Positions 33,686 to 42,589 of a stretch of 59,836 nucleotides of DNA are shown here, in pieces (positions within the stretch are counted from its first letter, which is position 1; every line of letters begins with the position of its first letter). Location: assembly GCA_944376795.1 (NCBI GenBank), contig CALWDW010000024.1, positions 1 to 59,836 of the forward strand. The letters run 5' to 3'. The notes beneath the pieces were generated by a model. The model did not search any database, was not told where the DNA came from, and saw nothing but the letters and a program-made list of their open reading frames with translations. This stretch comes from an uncultured Christensenellaceae bacterium (GTDB taxonomy: Bacteria; Bacillota; Clostridia; Christensenellales; UMGS416). The translations under genes and the position numbers were made by a program.

Positions 33686-34594
33686 ATGGAGACACAGTAT
33701 CATTCCGGTTTTGTTACTTTGGTGGGGCGTTCCAACGTGGGAAAGTCAACCCTGATCAACGCGCTGGTGGGGGAGAAGGTGTCCATCGTGTCGGATAAAC
33801 CCCAGACCACGCGGAATCAAATCCGCGGCGTGCTGACCCGGGAGGACTACCAGATCGTCTTTGTGGATACCCCGGGGCAGCACATCCCCCGCACCAAGCT
33901 GGGAGAATACATGGTACAGGCCGCCCGCTCGGCCGCCGAAGAGGTGGATTCCATTGTGATGGTATTGGATGGATCGGTCCCCATCGGCGGCGGAGACCGG
34001 ACCGTGCTGGAGAGCCTGCGGGGCAACCCCAGCCATGTGCTGTGCGTGATCAATAAAATTGATCTGATTCCCCGGCCTAAGCTCCTGGAGATCATCGACC
34101 GGCTGCGGGAGTATACGTTCCTGGAGGAAATCCTGCCGGTTTCCGCCCGGACGGGAGACGGATTGGAGGAATTGGAGCGCCTGCTGGCCCAGCGCCTGCC
34201 CGAAGGCCCCCAGTATTTCCCCGAGGACATGTACACCGACCAGTCCCAGCGGGCGATTATGGCCGAAATGATCCGGGAAAAGGCCCTTTACCTTCTGCGA
34301 GAGGAGGTGCCTCACGGCATCGCTGTGGAAATGGCCCGGATCGAACCGCACAAGGGCGATCCGGACATGATGGATGTCTATGCCGATATTTACGTGGAGA
34401 AGGAGTCCCACAAGGGCATCGTCATCGGTAAGCGCGGGGCCACCTTGCAGAAGCTGGGAAGCATGGCCCGGAAAGACATTGAGGAGATGATGGGCTGCGC
34501 CATCAATTTGCAGCTCTTTGTCAAGGTGCGGGAGGGTTGGCGGGACCGCCCAACCAATCTGCGGGATCTGGGGTACGACAGCAGGGAACTCTAG
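33686..34594 (+). CDS. era: GTPase Era
   Basis: This 302-residue protein has GTPase motifs G1 GRSNVGKS (14-21), G3 DTPG and G4 NKID, and a C-terminal KH domain with GIVIGKRGATLQKLG. Most Era proteins have Pro where this G1 has Ser (GRPNVGKS). Era binds the 3' end of 16S rRNA during 30S assembly. In B. subtilis dgkA and cdd lie between ybeY and era. Here they are missing and the two genes are 8 bases apart. Confidence 0.96.
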   Translation: METQYHSGFVTLVGRSNVGKSTLINALVGEKVSIVSDKPQTTRNQIRGVLTREDYQIVFVDTPGQHIPRTKLGEYMVQAARSAAEEVDSIVMVLDGSVPIGGGDRTVLESLRGNPSHVLCVINKIDLIPRPKLLEIIDRLREYTFLEEILPVSARTGDGLEELERLLAQRLPEGPQYFPEDMYTDQSQRAIMAEMIREKALYLLREEVPHGIAVEMARIEPHKGDPDMMDVYADIYVEKESHKGIVIGKRGATLQKLGSMARKDIEEMMGCAINLQLFVKVREGWRDRPTNLRDLGYDSREL

Positions 34595-34607
34595 CCTTGG
34601 CATGGTG

Positions 34608-34644
34608 CCGCCGCCGGGAAAAATGGTTTTCCAGCCGGCGGCGG
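34608..34644 (+). terminator. Strong GC hairpin after era
   Basis: CCGCCGCCGG (34608-34617) pairs with CCGGCGGCGG (34635-34644), with an inner GAAAA/TTTTC stem. No T tract follows, so it may act as a processing or pausing element rather than an intrinsic terminator. The remaining bases to 34843 hold no supported gene. Confidence 0.5.
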
Positions 34645-34843
34645 ACAGGCCGCTTTCGGGGTATTTGTGCCGCGTCCGGGTTGCCGGGCGCGGCATTGCC
34701 GTATCTTCGGGCGAAAATTTATCGATATAAAAAGGGATATAGACCTGTCCAGGTGGTGCATGGCGCTCCGGCGCCGCCTATGGTATCATAAAAGAAACAT
34801 TCGCTTTGATAGCGCTACTTTTTCATAAAGGAGACGATTCTGC

Positions 34844-36745
34844 ATGATTACCCTTCAGGCATCCGGAGACTGGACGCGGGAACCTGTGACCGAATTAATC
34901 TTCGGTCACTTTATCGAGGCGGGCTTTGGACGGCAGGTCAACGGCATGTGGAGTGAAATGCTCTATAACCGGGCTTTCCGCCAGGTACCGCCCTACTACT
35001 ACGCTACGTGGGAATGGCTGGGGCTGACCCAGGAGCATTACAACAGCGCCGCGCCTTTCTGGCACAGCGGGTATGAGGAGCACGACTGGGAACCCATTGG
35101 TTCCCCGGAGCTGACCCATACCGTGGGTACCCATACCTTCAAGGGGCGCACGTCCCTGATTGTAGCCAACGGCCAGGCGGGGCAGACCTGCGGCCTGCGG
35201 CAGGCGGGGATCCATCTGCAGGAGGGCCGGGAATACCGGCTTTCTCTCTTTGCCGGGCACCGGGGCCATATCAGCGAGGCAGGGCTCAACGGTTTTGGCG
35301 ATACCATCCACACCGACGCGGTATATCCGCTGCGGGTGTCGGTAGGGGATCAGGTCTTTACGGCAGAGCTGACCACGGTATGCGCCCAATACGATTGGAC
35401 GTTTACCGCCCGGCGCACCGAGATTGCGACGCTTTCCTTGGAATTTGACTGGGAAGGGGGGTTGGTGCTGGCTTGGTCGTCCATGATGCCGACGGATAAC
35501 CTGGATGGCTGGCGCCGGGACGTGGTGGAGAATCTCCGCCAGGTAGCGCCGGCGGTGGTGCGCTTCCCCGGCGGGTGCTTTGTAAGCTTCTATGACTGGG
35601 AGAGCTCCATCGGCGACCGGAACACCCGGGAGCCCATGCCCAGTTTCTATTGGGGCGGCCTGGAGGACAATGATGTGGGCCTGGATGAGTTCCTGTCGCT
35701 GTCCCGCCTGGTGGGGTTTGCTCCCCAGATCTGCTTCAATATGATGTCGTCTACGCCCTTCAAGGCACGGCAGCTGGTGGAGTACCTGAACGCCCCGGCC
35801 GATGTAGGCATGGGACGCCTGCGCCGGCTGAACGGCCATACCAAGCCCTATGGCGTGCGCCTGTTTGAGATGGACAACGAGCCGGGACGGAAGTGGACGG
35901 CCAAGCAGTATGCGCAGCAGTGCGTGGCCTTTGCCGAGGAGATGCGGCTGGCCGACCCCGGGATTCAGCTAATGTTCGCTGCGTACAACTATGCGCCGGA
36001 GACCTTGGGGGCGATGCTGGAGATCGCGGGGGAGCATATCGACTATGTGATCTACCGCCAGGGCGCTCCCGAATTTGTGGAAAAAGTTCTGCCGGTTATT
36101 CGGGACTACAACCAGCGGCACGGTACTCGGGTCAAGCTGGTAAATACCGAATGGCTGGCCTCCTGCGCCAGCATCGAGCCCTTTGAAAACCCGGAGATGC
36201 CCACGGATTTCCGGTGGCATGCGGAGATTACCAATGACTACAGCAGGATCCTGTCGACCTTCCAGGTGGGCTGGAACTATGCGCTGAATGCCGCCCACCG
36301 GCTGATGGATTACATGAGCTACGGCGGGGAGTTTTACCTGGCTAACTTCAACAATATGTGCAACACCTGGGGGCAGAATGTGATCGAGGCTTCCAAGGAT
36401 GGCTGCTTCCTATCCTGCGCCGGGCAGGTGTTTGCCTTCTTCCGGCGGCACTTTGTGCCGTGCTTTGCCCGCGCCACCGAGACCGGGGACGTCCGGATTC
36501 GGGCCCAGCTGACTCGGGGAGAGGACGGACGGGAACGCCTGTACATTGTCAACCATGGCGGGGAGGCGTGTACCGTGCGGCTTCCGGAAGGAAATTGGGC
36601 CTTTGTGGAGGGCTTGTGCGCGCCCCAGCGCATTTCCCAGGCCACAGAAACGCAGAATCCGGTGCAGCCCTGCTATGTGGAGGCCCGGAACGGAGAAGTA
36701 GTACTGCCGCCTCTCTGCCTGGTGTATGGGGAGAGACAGGACTGA
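34844..36745 (+). CDS. Alpha-L-arabinofuranosidase, GH51-like
   Basis: This 633-residue protein has an SD (AAGGAGA) 11 bases upstream. A beta-sandwich N-terminal part precedes a TIM barrel with VVRFPGGCFVSFYDWESSIG, the acid/base Glu346 in EMDNEPG and the likely nucleophile Glu436 in LVNTEWLAS. A C-terminal beta domain follows (LYIVNHGGEACTVRLPEG). There is no signal peptide, so it acts in the cytoplasm on imported arabino-oligosaccharides. No transporter is adjacent. The family (GH51) is assigned from the RFPGG and NE motifs. The fine specificity is not predictable. Confidence 0.85.
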   Translation: MITLQASGDWTREPVTELIFGHFIEAGFGRQVNGMWSEMLYNRAFRQVPPYYYATWEWLGLTQEHYNSAAPFWHSGYEEHDWEPIGSPELTHTVGTHTFKGRTSLIVANGQAGQTCGLRQAGIHLQEGREYRLSLFAGHRGHISEAGLNGFGDTIHTDAVYPLRVSVGDQVFTAELTTVCAQYDWTFTARRTEIATLSLEFDWEGGLVLAWSSMMPTDNLDGWRRDVVENLRQVAPAVVRFPGGCFVSFYDWESSIGDRNTREPMPSFYWGGLEDNDVGLDEFLSLSRLVGFAPQICFNMMSSTPFKARQLVEYLNAPADVGMGRLRRLNGHTKPYGVRLFEMDNEPGRKWTAKQYAQQCVAFAEEMRLADPGIQLMFAAYNYAPETLGAMLEIAGEHIDYVIYRQGAPEFVEKVLPVIRDYNQRHGTRVKLVNTEWLASCASIEPFENPEMPTDFRWHAEITNDYSRILSTFQVGWNYALNAAHRLMDYMSYGGEFYLANFNNMCNTWGQNVIEASKDGCFLSCAGQVFAFFRRHFVPCFARATETGDVRIRAQLTRGEDGRERLYIVNHGGEACTVRLPEGNWAFVEGLCAPQRISQATETQNPVQPCYVEARNGEVVLPPLCLVYGERQD

Positions 36746-36831
36746 CGCGGGGGTGCTCCCATTCCGGGGGAGGCTTCCGGTTCCGATGAGCCGTGGGAAG
36801 AATCTCCCAGCCTTTATGCTCCTGGCGATTG

Positions 36832-36864
36832 GCGCCGCGGGTTTTTCCCGCGGCGCGCTTTTTT
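36832..36864 (+). terminator. Terminator after the GH51 gene
   Basis: GCGCCGCGGG (36832-36841) pairs perfectly with CCCGCGGCGC (36847-36856) over TTTTT, followed by GCTTTTTT. Confidence 0.92.
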
Positions 36865-36936
36865 AAGCTGGAGGGTAGGGAACGCATTTTGCTCCATGAT
36901 ACGGACATGTTTTCACCGGATACCCCATCTTACCTG

Positions 36937-36966
36937 TGGACAAGGCCTGGAAGAGTGTGATATGAT
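36937..36966 (+). promoter_or_regulatory. Promoter of pnp
   Basis: TGGACA (36937-36942) and TATGAT (36961-36966) at 18-base spacing, 43 bases before the pnp start. The -35 box and spacing equal those of the minus-strand promoter at 28285-28314. Confidence 0.65.
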
Positions 36967-37009
36967 AAAGTGAATTGTTGAGTGAGGAGCACGAGAGGAG
37001 TACCAAATT

Positions 37010-39133
37010 ATGCACAGAGTTTTTGAAACCGTGATCGGCGGCCGGACCGTGACCGTTGAGACCGGTAAGCTCGCCCAGCAGGCCAACGGCTCCTGCCTGG
37101 TGCGATGCGGCGATACGGTCGTCCTGGTCTGCGCCACGGCCTCCAAGGCGCCCCGTCCGGGGATGGATTTCTTTCCCCTGACCGTGGACTTTGAGGCCAA
37201 GCTCTATGCCGTGGGCAAGATCCCCGGCGGATTTATTAAGCGCGAGGGACGTCCCCCGGAGAAGTATATTTTGACATCTCGTCTGATGGACCGCCCCATC
37301 CGCCCCCTTTTCCCCAAAGGCTTCCGCAATGATGTGCAGGTCGTGGCTACCGCTCTGTCGGTGGATCCTGAGATTCCCCCGGAGGTATATGCCATGATCG
37401 GCTCCTCCGTGGCCCTGTCGATTTCGGACATTCCTTTTGCCGGTCCCACGGGCTCGGTGGTGGTGGGCCTGGTGGATGGCGAGTATGTGATCAATCCGGA
37501 TTCCGCCCAGCGGGAGGCCAGCCGTTTGGCGCTCACTGTTTCCGGTACGCGGGATGCCATCATGATGGTGGAAGCCGGCGCCAACATCGTCTCGGAGGAA
37601 GAGATGCTGGGAGGCATCCTGTTCGCCCATGAGGAGATCAAGAAGATCGTCTCCTTCATTGACGGCATCGTGGCCGAGGTGGGTGTGCCCAAGGGCGACT
37701 ACCCCATCCTGCAGACCAATCCCGAGGTGGAGGCCGCCGTGGAGGCCTACGCGAAGGACAAGATCGCCTGGTCTCTGGATACCTTCGACCGTGCCGAGCG
37801 GGAGGCCCGCCAGGCCCAGGTGGAGGAGGAGATTAAGGAACACTTTGCCGAGATTTATCCCGACAATATGTCCGATATCAGCGACGCCATCTACTCCATT
37901 ACCAAGCACCAGCTGCGGGACAAGATCCTCCACAAGGGGATCCGCCCCGATGGGCGCAAGCTGGACGAGGTGCGCCCCATCTGGTGCGAGGTGGGCATGC
38001 TGCCCCGCACCCACGGTTCCGCCGTATTTACTCGGGGACAGACCCAGGCCATGAGTATCACCACGCTGGGCCCCATTGCCGAGCAGCAGAAGCTGGACGA
38101 TATCTCTCTGGAGGAGTTCAAGCGGTACATGCACCAGTATAACATGCCGCCCTACTCCACCGGCGAAGCCAAGCCCCTGCGTTCTCCCGGCCGCCGGGAA
38201 ATTGGCCACGGCGCTCTGGCTGAGCGCGCCCTGCTCCCTGTGATTCCCGATGAGGAGACCTTCCCCTACGCCATTCGCGTGGTCAGCGAGGTGCTCTCCT
38301 CCAACGGTTCCACGTCCCAGGCCAGCGTCTGCGGCTCCACCCTGTCCCTGATGGATGCCGGCGTGCCCCTGAAGGCGCCGGTGGCCGGCGCTGCCATGGG
38401 CCTGATCCAGGATCCCTCCACCGGTGAGGTGGCCATCCTTACCGATATCCAGGGCCTGGAGGACTTCATGGGCGATATGGACTTCAAGGTGGCCGGTACC
38501 GCCGAGGGTATTACCGCCATCCAGATGGACATGAAGATCAAGGGCATTGATCGGAATATCCTGGAGCGCGCGCTGGAGCAGGCGCGGATTGCCCGCCTGT
38601 TCATTCTGGGGAAGATGCTGGACGTCCTGCCCGCGCCGCGGCCGCAGCTTTCGCCCTATGCGCCCAAGATCATCAGCTTCTACATCGATCCGGAGAAGAT
38701 CCGCGATGTCATTGGCCCAGGAGGCAAGGTGATCAACAAGATCATTGCCGATACCGGCGTCAAGATTGATATTGAGGACGACGGTCGCGTTTTCATCGCC
38801 ACCTGTGACCAGGAGGCTTCGGACCGCGCCCGCGCCACCATTGAGTCCATCGTAAAGGTGATCCAGGTGGGTGAGGTCTACTTCGGCAAGGTGGTCCGCA
38901 TCATGAACTTCGGCGCCTTTGTGGAGCTGCTCCCGGGCAAGGATGGCATGGTGCACATCTCCAAGCTGGCCGACCACCGGGTGGAAAAGGTGGAGGACGA
39001 GGTCAATATCGGCGACTTCATCCTGGTCAAGGTGGTGGAGATCGACGACAAGGGCCGCGTGAACCTCTCCCGTAAGGGCCTCATTGAGGAGGAGAAGCGC
39101 ATGAAGGCCGAGCTCTCCGCCCAGGAAGAGTAA
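37010..39133 (+). CDS. pnp: Polyribonucleotide nucleotidyltransferase (PNPase)
   Basis: This is a full-length 707-residue PNPase: two RNase PH domains (about 1-210 and 305-550) with [20 protein letters not shown] and [15 protein letters not shown], then a KH domain with [12 protein letters not shown] (near 570) and an S1 domain ([25 protein letters not shown], about 625-695). PNPase degrades RNA 3' to 5' by phosphorolysis. SD GAGAGGAG lies upstream. The gene has its own promoter and a strong terminator, and is followed by an M16 protease as in B. subtilis. rpsO, the usual upstream neighbour, is absent. Confidence 0.98.
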   Translation: MHRVFETVIGGRTVTVETGKLAQQANGSCLVRCGDTVVLVCATASKAPRPGMDFFPLTVDFEAKLYAVGKIPGGFIKREGRPPEKYILTSRLMDRPIRPLFPKGFRNDVQVVATALSVDPEIPPEVYAMIGSSVALSISDIPFAGPTGSVVVGLVDGEYVINPDSAQREASRLALTVSGTRDAIMMVEAGANIVSEEEMLGGILFAHEEIKKIVSFIDGIVAEVGVPKGDYPILQTNPEVEAAVEAYAKDKIAWSLDTFDRAEREARQAQVEEEIKEHFAEIYPDNMSDISDAIYSITKHQLRDKILHKGIRPDGRKLDEVRPIWCEVGMLPRTHGSAVFTRGQTQAMSITTLGPIAEQQKLDDISLEEFKRYMHQYNMPPYSTGEAKPLRSPGRREIGHGALAERALLPVIPDEETFPYAIRVVSEVLSSNGSTSQASVCGSTLSLMDAGVPLKAPVAGAAMGLIQDPSTGEVAILTDIQGLEDFMGDMDFKVAGTAEGITAIQMDMKIKGIDRNILERALEQARIARLFILGKMLDVLPAPRPQLSPYAPKIISFYIDPEKIRDVIGPGGKVINKIIADTGVKIDIEDDGRVFIATCDQEASDRARATIESIVKVIQVGEVYFGKVVRIMNFGAFVELLPGKDGMVHISKLADHRVEKVEDEVNIGDFILVKVVEIDDKGRVNLSRKGLIEEEKRMKAELSAQEE

Positions 39134-39149
39134 ATATGGTGTGAAAAAG

Positions 39150-39180
39150 AAAGGGATTGGCCGCGGCCAATCCCTTTTTT
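39150..39180 (+). terminator. Terminator after pnp
   Basis: AAGGGATTGGCCG and CGGCCAATCCCTT (39151-39176) form a perfect palindrome ending in six T. The SD of the next gene begins at once. Confidence 0.88.
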
Positions 39181-39191
39181 AGGAGGAAAAT

Positions 39192-40460
39192 ATGCCCTAT
39201 ATTCGCAAGCTTGCCAATGGCTTAACCGTGGTGGGAGAGACGCTGTCCCACATGCGTTCGGTTTGCCTGGGACTTTGGATCCCCGTGGGTTCCCTGCATG
39301 AGTCCCCTCAGGAGAATGGGATCTCCCACCTGATCGAGCACATGGTCTTCAAGGGTACCCAGCGTCGGAGCAGCCGTGATATTGCCGACGAGATGGACGG
39401 TGTGGGCGGCGTGCTCAATGCCTTTACCACCAAGGAAGCGACCTGCCTCTATGCTCGGGTGGTGGATGCGCACCTGCCCTTGGCTGTGGACATTCTGATG
39501 GATATGGCCCTTGACGCCAAGATGGACGCCCAGGAGCTGGACCGGGAACGGGACGTGGTCCTGGAGGAAATCGCCATGGTGGAGGATACGCCGGAGGACT
39601 TGGCCTTTGATATGCTGGGCGAGGCGTACTTTGGCGAGGCGCCCCTGGCCCAAACCATTCTGGGGCCCGCGGAGAATATTACCTCCTTTTCCCAAGCCCA
39701 GGTAGCAGCCTATTACCGTCGGCATTACCGGTTGGACGGTATGGTGATGGCCATAGTGGGAGGCTGCGACGTAGAGGAAGTGACCCGGCTTCTGGAAGGC
39801 TATCAGGATTCTTCTCAGGGAGAAAAGGCACCCGCCCTGGAGGAGGCGGCCTTTGCCCACGGCGCGCCGCGGCGCCTCGTACGGGTAAAGCCCATTGAAC
39901 AGGTGCACCTGTGCGTTGCCTTCCCGGGCGTGGCCCACGCGGCGCCGGAGAGCTATCCGCTGCTGGTGCTGCATAACATCCTGGGCGGAGGCATGAGTTC
40001 GCGCCTCTTTCAGGAGGTACGGGAGAAGGCAGGGTTGGCCTATTCGGTGTACAGCTATCCCTATTCCTATGCGGGCTGCGGGGTTTTCTCCCTCTATGCG
40101 GGGCTGAACCCTTCTAACCTTTCCCAGACGCTGGCGCTGCTTCGCCGGGAGACCGACGCCATGGCGGCAGGGGAGTTCTCCCAAGAGGAGCTGCACCGGG
40201 CCAAGGAGCAGATCAAGGGGAACTTTATCCTGGGCCGGGAATCCACCACCAGCCGGATGAACGGCCTGGGCCGCAACGTCCTGCTGGGCGTGCCGCTGCG
40301 GGAAGAGAGCGAGGTCCTGGAGCGTGTGGATGCCGTGACCCATGAGGATGTGCGGCGTCTGGCGGCTTCGCTGCTCCAGCCCCGGAGCGCAGCCATTTCC
40401 CTGGTGGGACCGGGCAATGAGGAAGCCTACCAGAGCCAGCTGGCGGCCTTCTGCCAATAG
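39192..40460 (+). CDS. M16 family zinc metalloprotease (MlpA/YmxG-like)
   Basis: This 422-residue protein has the inverted zinc motif HxxEH, here H46-L-I-E49-H50 in ISHLIEHMVFKGT, and a second Glu about 75 residues later (VLEEIAMVEDTP). The C-terminal half has the inactive M16 repeat (LHNILGGGMSSRLFQEVREKAGLAYSVYS). SD AGGAGGA is 7 bases upstream. Homologs downstream of pnp in B. subtilis (ymxG/mlpA) influence processing and export. The exact substrate is unknown. Confidence 0.93.
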   Translation: MPYIRKLANGLTVVGETLSHMRSVCLGLWIPVGSLHESPQENGISHLIEHMVFKGTQRRSSRDIADEMDGVGGVLNAFTTKEATCLYARVVDAHLPLAVDILMDMALDAKMDAQELDRERDVVLEEIAMVEDTPEDLAFDMLGEAYFGEAPLAQTILGPAENITSFSQAQVAAYYRRHYRLDGMVMAIVGGCDVEEVTRLLEGYQDSSQGEKAPALEEAAFAHGAPRRLVRVKPIEQVHLCVAFPGVAHAAPESYPLLVLHNILGGGMSSRLFQEVREKAGLAYSVYSYPYSYAGCGVFSLYAGLNPSNLSQTLALLRRETDAMAAGEFSQEELHRAKEQIKGNFILGRESTTSRMNGLGRNVLLGVPLREESEVLERVDAVTHEDVRRLAASLLQPRSAAISLVGPGNEEAYQSQLAAFCQ

Positions 40461-40487
40461 AGCGACGACGGAGTTGAATTTCGAATG

Positions 40488-40526
40488 GCAAGCCCGGCGT
40501 TCCAATGTGTGGAATGCCGGGCTTGC
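40488..40526. terminator. Bidirectional terminator between the M16 gene and the XRE gene
   Basis: GCAAGCCCGGC (40488-40498) pairs with GCCGGGCTTGC (40516-40526), and inner TTCCA/TGGAA extends the stem. The genes on either side converge. Confidence 0.75.
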
Positions 40527-40592
40527 TTTGCTTGCCGTGCGGAGAAAAAATGCGTTGTTTCCCGGAGCGCACGGCGTTCTCCCTGGGATGGA

Positions 40593-40826
40593 TTACTCCA
40601 TCAAATCAGCGCCGCTGTCCTCGTCCTCCACGTATGTGAGAAGGTCGCCGGGCTGGCAGTGCAGGGCTTGGCAAATTTTGCTGAGGGTATCGAAGCGGAT
40701 GGCCCGCCCCTTGCCGTTTTTGAGGATGGAGATATTGGCCATGGTGATGCCGATGTGCTCGGAGAGCTGCAGGACGCTCATCTTCCTCTTGGCCAGCATA
40801 AGATCCAGGTTGACTTGTATGGACAT
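40593..40826 (-). CDS. XRE-type helix-turn-helix regulator (YozG-like)
   Basis: This 77-residue protein starts at 40826 behind GAGGTG. It is a single Cro/C1-type HTH: NLDLMLAKRKMSVLQLSEHIGITMANISILKNGKGRAIRFDTLSKICQALHCQPGDLL. This small group is regularly found directly after a DUF2975 membrane protein, as here, where it begins inside the upstream stop region. The pair probably forms a self-regulated unit. A large inverted repeat covers the promoter upstream of both genes. Confidence 0.92.
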   Translation of the reverse strand: MSIQVNLDLMLAKRKMSVLQLSEHIGITMANISILKNGKGRAIRFDTLSKICQALHCQPGDLLTYVEDEDSGADLME

Positions 40827-40834
40827 GGCACACC

Positions 40835-41314
40835 TCATATGGTTAGGTCGTTCTCATCCTTGATCTGGGCGGCCTTCTCCACCAGCCGGGAGAGGGCGGC
40901 GCATACCACCGTTATGACAATGCCAACCATTACGATGAATACTTCCAGAATCAGGAAACTGATATGCATGGGGGTAAGCAGAGCCAGGAGAATGGTGGCC
41001 GCCAGGGAGAGTGCGGTATCCAGCAGGGCCAGCGATCCAATCCGGTCCAGGGCTTTGGCATTCTCATGGCAGAAGGACTGATCCCGTCCGATGCGGGTGC
41101 AGATACCCCAGAAATAGCCCAACGCCAGGAGAATGGGGATGCTGCAGGCCCAGATGGGCCCCAGGTACCACCAGAACAGGTGGGCATAGTCGGGCGTGTT
41201 CCAGGCCAACTCCCGTCCAAACTCCGGGATCAGCAGGTAGAAGAACGCGATGACAAGCAGAAGCACCAGGATGGCCGCTCCCTTCAGGGCACGGGCCAGT
41301 TTTTTTTGCGTCAT
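40835..41314 (-). CDS. DUF2975 membrane protein
   Basis: This 159-residue protein has an SD (AAAGGAGG) and four membrane segments (about 12-31, 45-75, 95-115 and 119-143). It matches DUF2975 in length, in the GRELAW/NTPDYAHLFWWYLGP region and in the paired XRE gene. In similar two-gene modules the membrane protein may sequester or sense for the regulator. This is inference. It is first in the minus-strand operon. Confidence 0.88.
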   Translation of the reverse strand: MTQKKLARALKGAAILVLLLVIAFFYLLIPEFGRELAWNTPDYAHLFWWYLGPIWACSIPILLALGYFWGICTRIGRDQSFCHENAKALDRIGSLALLDTALSLAATILLALLTPMHISFLILEVFIVMVGIVITVVCAALSRLVEKAAQIKDENDLTI

Positions 41315-41340
41315 GAGGATTTCCTCCTTTCTCTAAGGGC

Positions 41341-41369
41341 ATTTTATCAGGTTACATATCGAATGTCAA
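41341..41369 (-). promoter_or_regulatory. Strong promoter of the DUF2975-XRE operon
   Basis: On the minus strand a perfect TTGACA (plus 41364-41369) and TAAAAT (plus 41341-41346) are separated by 17 bases. Confidence 0.85.
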
Positions 41370-41410
41370 CAAATATTTATCGTTTTTCAATAAATATTTG
41401 TTGAAAAACG
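41366..41410. promoter_or_regulatory. Candidate XRE operator: interlocking inverted repeats over the -35 box
   Basis: A perfect 15-bp inverted repeat (41366-41380 with 41390-41404, 9-base gap) overlaps the -35 box. A second perfect 10-bp inverted repeat, CGTTTTTCAA (41381-41390) with TTGAAAAACG (41401-41410), is interleaved with it. The AT-rich composition stands out from the GC-rich surroundings. Confidence 0.75.
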
Positions 41411-41777
41411 GTTTTGGTTCTGCGGAAAAACCCAGCGCTTGTCAGGAAGGAAAAACTGATGTAAAGTCGAAATATTGCAAAATACAGATGGATTTTGCTG
41501 GCAAACTTCAGCGTTTTTCGGCCATGAAACTCATGGGAGCGAAGCGGGGGATCCTTGCTTCGGGAGGAAGAGATGGGTTTGTCCGCTTTAGGACAGGACG
41601 GCTACGGCCGCGCTTTGCAATGCGGGCATCCAGGGCAAAGAGCTGGCACGGCGTGACGGCTGACGTTGAGCGCGTCCCACAAGCTTTTGCGTACTCTGGG
41701 CAGGTCTTCCAGGCCTTGGGTGCTGGGCATCTGTAGGAAGTGAAATACCGCTGCGGCGGCTAAGGGAGGGACAGAGC
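41411..41777 (+). other. 367-base region without a supported gene
   Basis: A 112-codon frame crosses it but has no SD, no recognisable domain and an abnormal composition. Small hairpins are visible, for example CGAAGC/GCTTCG near 41539-41560 and TGTCC/GGACA near 41579-41595. No terminator or clear promoter is seen. The SD GGGAGGGA of the next gene lies at 41765-41772. Confidence 0.5.
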
Positions 41778-42425
41778 ATGGTATCGTATGGGTGGCTTTT
41801 ACTCTTTTTGATTCCGGCGGCGTGCGGCTATATGGCCATACGCACCGGCGGCTACGGCTGGAAGGTGGGCGTAACGGGCAGCTGTATTGTGCTTTTGCTG
41901 CTGCTTACGCAGGGCGATATTTTTGCCGCGGGCTGGGCGCTTCTGGTCGCCCTGTTTGCATCGCTGGCCGGGGACTACTTCCTTTCCCACAAGGAAAACG
42001 GCGGGGATTTCTATCTCTATGGAATCGCGGCCTTTTTTGTGGCGCATCTCTTTTACATCGTGTATGCCTGCGGCCGCTTTGCGTGGAATGCCTGGGTGGT
42101 GGTGCTGGGGCTGCTGCTCTTGGCGGGCTACGGCTACTATTTTTTCCGAATGGCGGTGGGGCATATTCCGGGAAAACTTCGGCTTGCAGCGCTGGCCTAC
42201 TGCTTGATTTCGGTGGTCTCCATGGCGCTGTCCTTTGGCGTCCAGCTGCCAGGCTTTGCCAAGGTCCTGTACATTCTTGGTATTTTGAGCATTGTGTTCT
42301 CCGATACCATGATTTGCGAAACCGACTTTGTGGGAAATGCCAAGTGGAGCTTCCTCATTCTTCCCACCTACTACGCCTGTCATATTGCCGTCAGCATGGC
42401 TGCCGTGTGGGGATTCCTGGGCTAG
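41778..42425 (+). CDS. YhhN/TMEM86 family membrane protein (lysoplasmalogenase-like)
   Basis: This 215-residue protein has about eight membrane segments. It keeps the YhhN motif residues: LAGDYFLSHKENGGDFYLYGIAAFFVAHLFYIVYA in the first half and ILSIVFSDTMICE in the second, where Asp residues of the family's active site sit. TMEM86B hydrolyses lysoplasmalogens. Many anaerobic Clostridia make plasmalogens, so the role is plausible, but bacterial YhhN members are little tested. Confidence 0.8.
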   Translation: MVSYGWLLLFLIPAACGYMAIRTGGYGWKVGVTGSCIVLLLLLTQGDIFAAGWALLVALFASLAGDYFLSHKENGGDFYLYGIAAFFVAHLFYIVYACGRFAWNAWVVVLGLLLLAGYGYYFFRMAVGHIPGKLRLAALAYCLISVVSMALSFGVQLPGFAKVLYILGILSIVFSDTMICETDFVGNAKWSFLILPTYYACHIAVSMAAVWGFLG

Positions 42426-42531
42426 GAGACGCTGAAGAGGGAGGAGTTTTCTAGAGACGCCCATCAAGAGGCTGCCGGGAGGTACGTTGTAAAGCGGAAC
42501 TTAGGGAAAGAGGGTGCTGCATCCTTGATGG

Positions 42532-42581
42532 GAATATCCAAAGGCTGCGTCTCGGTACCGAGACGCAGCCTTTGGATATTC
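42532..42581. terminator. Perfect 50-base palindrome between convergent genes
   Basis: Bases 42532-42556 and 42557-42581 are exact reverse complements with no loop bases, centred on GGTACC. It lies between the ends of the lysoplasmalogenase-like gene and the P-type ATPase gene and can terminate in both directions. T tracts are weak. Confidence 0.8.
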
Positions 42582-42589
42582 GTTTGTCC

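Noticed and set aside
36863..38977. 704-codon minus-strand frame opposite pnp
   Set aside because: Antisense of pnp, dominated by Gly, His, Leu and Asp repeats, no start signal.
41398..41736. 112-codon plus-strand frame before the lysoplasmalogenase-like gene
   Set aside because: No SD, starts inside the XRE operator, no domain or neighbour support.
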